Source: Salinibacterium sp.
Lineage (GTDB): Bacteria; Actinomycetota; Actinomycetes; Actinomycetales; Microbacteriaceae
Reading direction: 5' to 3'
Length of the DNA stretch: 64,000 bases
NCBI GenBank assembly: GCA_004297555.1
Contig: SCSV01000286.1
Coordinates: 44,178-108,177, forward strand
Shown: in pieces, positions 63,880 to 64,000 of the stretch
How the letters are laid out: each line of letters begins with the position of its first letter
Numbering within the stretch: the first letter of the stretch is position 1
The notes under the pieces: model-generated
Database searches by the model: none
Told to the model about the DNA's origin: nothing
Seen by the model: only the letters and a program-made list of their open reading frames with translations
Program-made: the position numbers and the translations under genes

Positions 63880-64000
63880 GGCAGGCCTCCTCGTAGATGC
63901 GGTTCACGTCGTACAACGGCGCCCAGTCGTACTCACGCACGAAGCGCGTGCTGTCCAGTACGAGGCGACGAATGTCACCGGCACGTGCCGGGTGGTACCC
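63869..64000 (-). CDS. C-terminus of an NAD-dependent sugar epimerase (partial)
   Basis: An open minus frame enters from the right edge and stops at TGA 63871-63869. It reads YHPARAGDIRRLVLDSTR and ends YEEACRDA, the typical tail of UDP-glucose 4-epimerase-like extended SDRs (GDIRxxxxDxxK/R). It adds another sugar-nucleotide enzyme to this region. Confidence 0.65.
   Translation of the reverse strand, partial: GYHPARAGDIRRLVLDSTRFVREYDWAPLYDVNRIYEEACRDA

Noticed and set aside
1..64000. CRISPR array or rRNA gene
   Set aside because: No regularly spaced direct repeats and no rRNA-like sequence were seen on either strand.

Overview
This GC-rich window (roughly 60 percent or more G+C by eye) looks like part of a large, undescribed double-stranded DNA virus or phage-like element of a Gram-negative bacterium. 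Genes are tightly packed with ATGA, GTGA and TTGA overlaps, GTG and TTG starts are common, and transcription runs in long one-strand blocks. Two inteins and about six homing-endonuclease-like genes interrupt the blocks. Lytic-type genes (M15 peptidase, peptidoglycan-binding protein, possible holin) are present. No portal, terminase, tape-measure or packaging ATPase was recognised, so either the virion is unusual or those genes lie outside the window. Two proteins carry the spaced-cysteine pattern often seen in secreted proteins of Myxococcota, which hints weakly at that host group.

Layout. 1-8.5 kb: accessory genes, namely a DNA-binding protein, membrane proteins, a membrane-anchored HExxH peptidase, DUF4326- and DUF1653-like proteins, a Gfo/Idh/MocA oxidoreductase, and a minus-strand sugar cassette (NAD-sugar epimerase/decarboxylase, C-methyltransferase, cupin). 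8.6-34.0 kb: a plus-strand late or virion block. It has a large acidic/PQ-rich protein, arginine/lysine-rich small proteins, a RadC/JAB protein, a transglutaminase-like protein with an intein just before its catalytic Cys, a Gp88-family protein with a second intein, an M15 peptidase, two candidate major virion proteins (25.7-27.1 kb), and a run of small non-homologous proteins that mostly end in a membrane helix plus a basic tail. Many share a short GGLG-type motif. The block ends with a family of tiny Lys/Arg/Cys proteins and a bidirectional terminator at 34.05 kb.

34.1-43.0 kb: a minus-strand, probably early, operon group of small proteins (J-domain protein, ribbon-helix-helix regulator, papain/transglutaminase-like protein, zinc-ribbon proteins, KOW protein). 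43.0-43.56 kb: a non-coding divergent control region, candidate origin. 43.56-57.3 kb: plus-strand early/middle genes including an SF1 helicase, a GHKL-ATPase/HExxH fusion, HicA, a tyrosine recombinase and a membrane thioredoxin. 57.5-64 kb: membrane/lipoproteins, a spike-like fibre, a CPBP-type protease and further sugar or methyl transfer genes, mostly on the minus strand.

Regulation. The most striking signal is a dispersed palindrome, TTGACRYGTCAA, that forms the -35 box of several promoters (16-bp spacer, then a -10) across 34.8-47.6 kb. A diverged copy lies inside the promoter of the ribbon-helix-helix gene at 34.6 kb, which suggests an autoregulated repressor controlling the early regulon. 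A second signal is the 10-mer CCTGCACATG, which occurs at seven start codons on both strands. My reading is a virus with a membrane-rich virion or membrane-embedded delivery apparatus. That is inference from gene order and topology, not from homology.
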